DNA from: Chitinophaga sp. E66
GTDB lineage: Bacteria; Bacteroidota; Bacteroidia; Chitinophagales; Chitinophagaceae
Length of the DNA: 64,000 bases
Assembly (NCBI GenBank): GCA_019285755.1
Contig: CP079103.1
Coordinates: 434,001-498,000 of the forward strand
Direction of reading: 5' to 3'
In this document: positions 62,571 to 64,000 of the stretch, piece after piece
Position numbering within the stretch: position 1 is the stretch's first letter
Layout of the letters: each line of letters starts with the position of its first letter
Notes under the pieces: model-generated
The model's database searches: none
What the model was told of the DNA's origin: nothing
What the model saw: only the letters and a program-made list of their open reading frames with translations
Made by a program: the position numbers and the translations under genes

Positions 62571-63146
62571 ATGAATGTAGTAAATCCGGATTATTTTTTA
62601 CTTTGTACGGCTGAGAATGACCGTACAAAGCTACTTATGCATCAATCGAGATCAGGAAAGGTTGTTTCCTTCGAGGAACAGTTCAGGGTTCACTATGTTT
62701 TATTGTGCCGGGCAGCTTATTATATCGTATTAGACCAGGACGCCGCCCGCGATATCGTGCAGGACTTTTTCCTCTACTGCTGGAATAAGCGCCACGATAT
62801 CCAGATCACTCACGACTTTAAAAGCTATGCTCTGCGTTCCATCAAGAATGCCTCCCTCCGGTATTTACAGAAATCCGGCAAGGTACTGCTGGAAGAGATT
62901 AAAGTGATCGAGGCGATGAGTGAATACTTCCCGGAGGACGACGGCAGTGAAGAAGAACGGCGTAATGCCGCCCTGTGGGCAGCAGTGTCCCGGATGCCGG
63001 AGCAACGCCGGAAGGTCTTTCTTATGAGCAACCAGGAAGGCCTGAAATATAAAGATATCGCAGATGTGCTGGGGATTTCGATCAATACCGTAAAGACGCA
63101 GATCAAGCAGGCTTTGCAGTTTTACGGAAGGAATGCGGCTGGATGA
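62571..63146 (+). CDS. ECF-family RNA polymerase sigma factor
   Basis: Intact 191-residue frame. Region 2: FEEQFRVHYVLLCRAAYYIVLDQDAARDIVQDFFLYCWNKR. Region 4: AVSRMPEQRRKVFLMSNQEGLKYKDIADVLGISINTVKTQIKQALQF (helix-turn-helix). This is the Bacteroidota FecI-like type. The FecR anti-sigma gene starts 33 bp downstream. Its usual target is a following SusC-like transporter with an STN domain, outside this window. Confidence 0.92.
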   Translation: MNVVNPDYFLLCTAENDRTKLLMHQSRSGKVVSFEEQFRVHYVLLCRAAYYIVLDQDAARDIVQDFFLYCWNKRHDIQITHDFKSYALRSIKNASLRYLQKSGKVLLEEIKVIEAMSEYFPEDDGSEEERRNAALWAAVSRMPEQRRKVFLMSNQEGLKYKDIADVLGISINTVKTQIKQALQFYGRNAAG

Positions 63147-63179
63147 TGAAATTGTTAACCCCTATAATGGCCTTAATGT

Positions 63180-64000
63180 ATGTTTGAACATAACGACGAT
63201 AAAAATATTGATTGGGATAAGCTGGCAGCCCGGCTGGATGGCGACCCTTCCGCCACAGACTTCACCGAAGAAGAGCTGCGGGTGCTGGCGGCGGAGCGCG
63301 AGATGCGGATCCGTATGGCGCCACCGGCATTCTCCGAGCGGGACGGCTGGCAGCAATTCGATGCCATCCGCAGTAAACGCCGGATAGTTCACATATTGCG
63401 GCTCACTGTGGCGGCCATATTGATACTGGCCATTGAGCGGGCGTCTGGATGTTTGAGCCGGACAAACAAGGTACAGCAAAACCTTCCCAACTGGCTAATG
63501 TAAAGCCCTCCGGAAAAGTGCAGCTGAGGATGGGCGATGGCCGTTTGGTAGAACTGGGTGGGGAAGAACAAACCATTCAACATGGCTCCGATGCAAAAAT
63601 TACAACAGGCAGTTCATCCATCGCTTACGCTGGTGGTACATCCGCAGCAGCAGCCATAAAGATGGACACGCTGGAGATACCCAGAGGCTTGCAGTTCAGC
63701 CTGCAGCTTTCTGACGGGTCTAAAGTCTGGCTCAATTCCGAAACCGCTCTCAGCTACCCAGCTGTGTTCAACGGACCAACAAGAGACGTGTACGTGAGGG
63801 GAGAAGCGTTTTTCGAAGTCAAGGCCAATGCGGCGCAGCCGTTTATCGTTCACGCGGGAGATAATCAGCTGAAAGTGCTGGGTACTTCTTTCAACGTAAA
63901 TACGTTCGATGCCAAAGTAACCACCACATTAACTACCGGCCGCCTTCTTGTAGCAGCCGGCGCTGAACAGCGGCAGCTCGATCCCGGTGAACAAACCGTT
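63180..64000 (+). CDS. FecR-family anti-sigma factor (frameshifted, truncated by window end)
   Basis: The cytoplasmic N-terminus (MFEHNDDKNIDWDKLAARLDGD) is followed by a transmembrane helix (ILRLTVAAILILAIGAGVWMF, after a break near 63435). The periplasmic FecR domain follows: MDTLEIPRGLQFSLQLSDGSKVWLNSETALSYPAVF, RDVYVRGEAFFEVKANAAQPFIVHA and VLGTSFNVNTFDAKVTTTLTTGRL. The C-terminus is cut by the window edge. Holds the upstream sigma factor until its transporter signals. Confidence 0.93.

Noticed and set aside
1..64000. Insertion sequences, integrases, attachment sites or tRNA genes
   Set aside because: No transposase or integrase motif and no tRNA-like cloverleaf were recognised by reading; a dedicated search could still find some.

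Overview
This window looks like a chromosomal segment of a Chitinophaga-like bacterium (Bacteroidota, Chitinophagaceae; genus inferred). The basis is a SusC/SusD pair with a third lipoprotein, Bacteroidota-type promoters (TAnnTTTG -7 boxes, one with a TTTG -33 box at N19), a flexirubin/dialkylresorcinol gene set (DarA, DarB, ACP, ketosynthase, chain-length-factor homologue), a GIN-domain lipoprotein and an ECF sigma/FecR pair. No rRNA, tRNA, IS element or CRISPR array was recognised.

The dominant technical feature is a very high density of single-base deletions. Most genes longer than about 300 codons, including essential ones (rpsT, tyrS, trpS, guaA, sucA), are broken into overlapping frames. 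Wherever I rebuilt the junction, the family sequence was restored by adding one base to a run of identical bases. I read these as sequencing or consensus errors, not pseudogenes. Coordinates below are therefore whole-gene spans across the shifts, with approximate break positions.

Layout: 1-4.9 kb secreted amidohydrolases. 5.0-6.7 kb a rhodanese, two small similar proteins and a protein with ADP-ribosyltransferase-like motifs (candidate toxin/antitoxin locus). 6.7-11.5 kb housekeeping genes (tyrS, corrinoid adenosyltransferase, a LolD-like ATPase, gatC, trpS, deoxynucleoside kinase). 11.7-14.7 kb two envelope proteins, one with a helix-hairpin-helix N-terminus, followed by a 148-150 bp triplicate repeat. 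15.8-21.4 kb a SusC/SusD/lipoprotein uptake locus. 21.5-24.2 kb a DUF3467 protein, an Ldh-family oxidoreductase and aspartokinase. 24.3-30.7 kb an SOS-like module: a second DnaE polymerase and DinB in one operon, with a LexA-like XRE-S24 regulator nearby; the dinB and regulator promoters share a nearly identical 17-bp element. 30.9-31.6 kb a non-coding minisatellite. 33.2-41.5 kb the ligase-associated DNA-damage-response set (PdeM, DEXH helicase, ATP-dependent ligase, MBL exonuclease), split by a purine permease and a TauE/SafE protein. 41.5-45.4 kb a periplasmic-binding-fold lipoprotein, guaA and a GIN lipoprotein. 45.4-53.8 kb the dialkylresorcinol/flexirubin-type operon. 53.8-57.0 kb a heptad-repeat coiled-coil protein, a membrane protein and an M14 carboxypeptidase. 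57.0-57.4 kb phased 11-bp repeats running into a 43-bp palindrome. 57.4-62.4 kb rpsT and 2-oxoglutarate dehydrogenase E1/E2. 62.6-64 kb ECF sigma factor and the start of a FecR anti-sigma factor, cut by the window end.

Most notable: the ADP-ribosyltransferase-like protein with its small partner(s), the shared operator linking the S24 regulator to the mutagenic polymerases, the concealed pair of compensating frameshifts that hides the regulator's probable catalytic lysine, and the split DNA-repair cluster.
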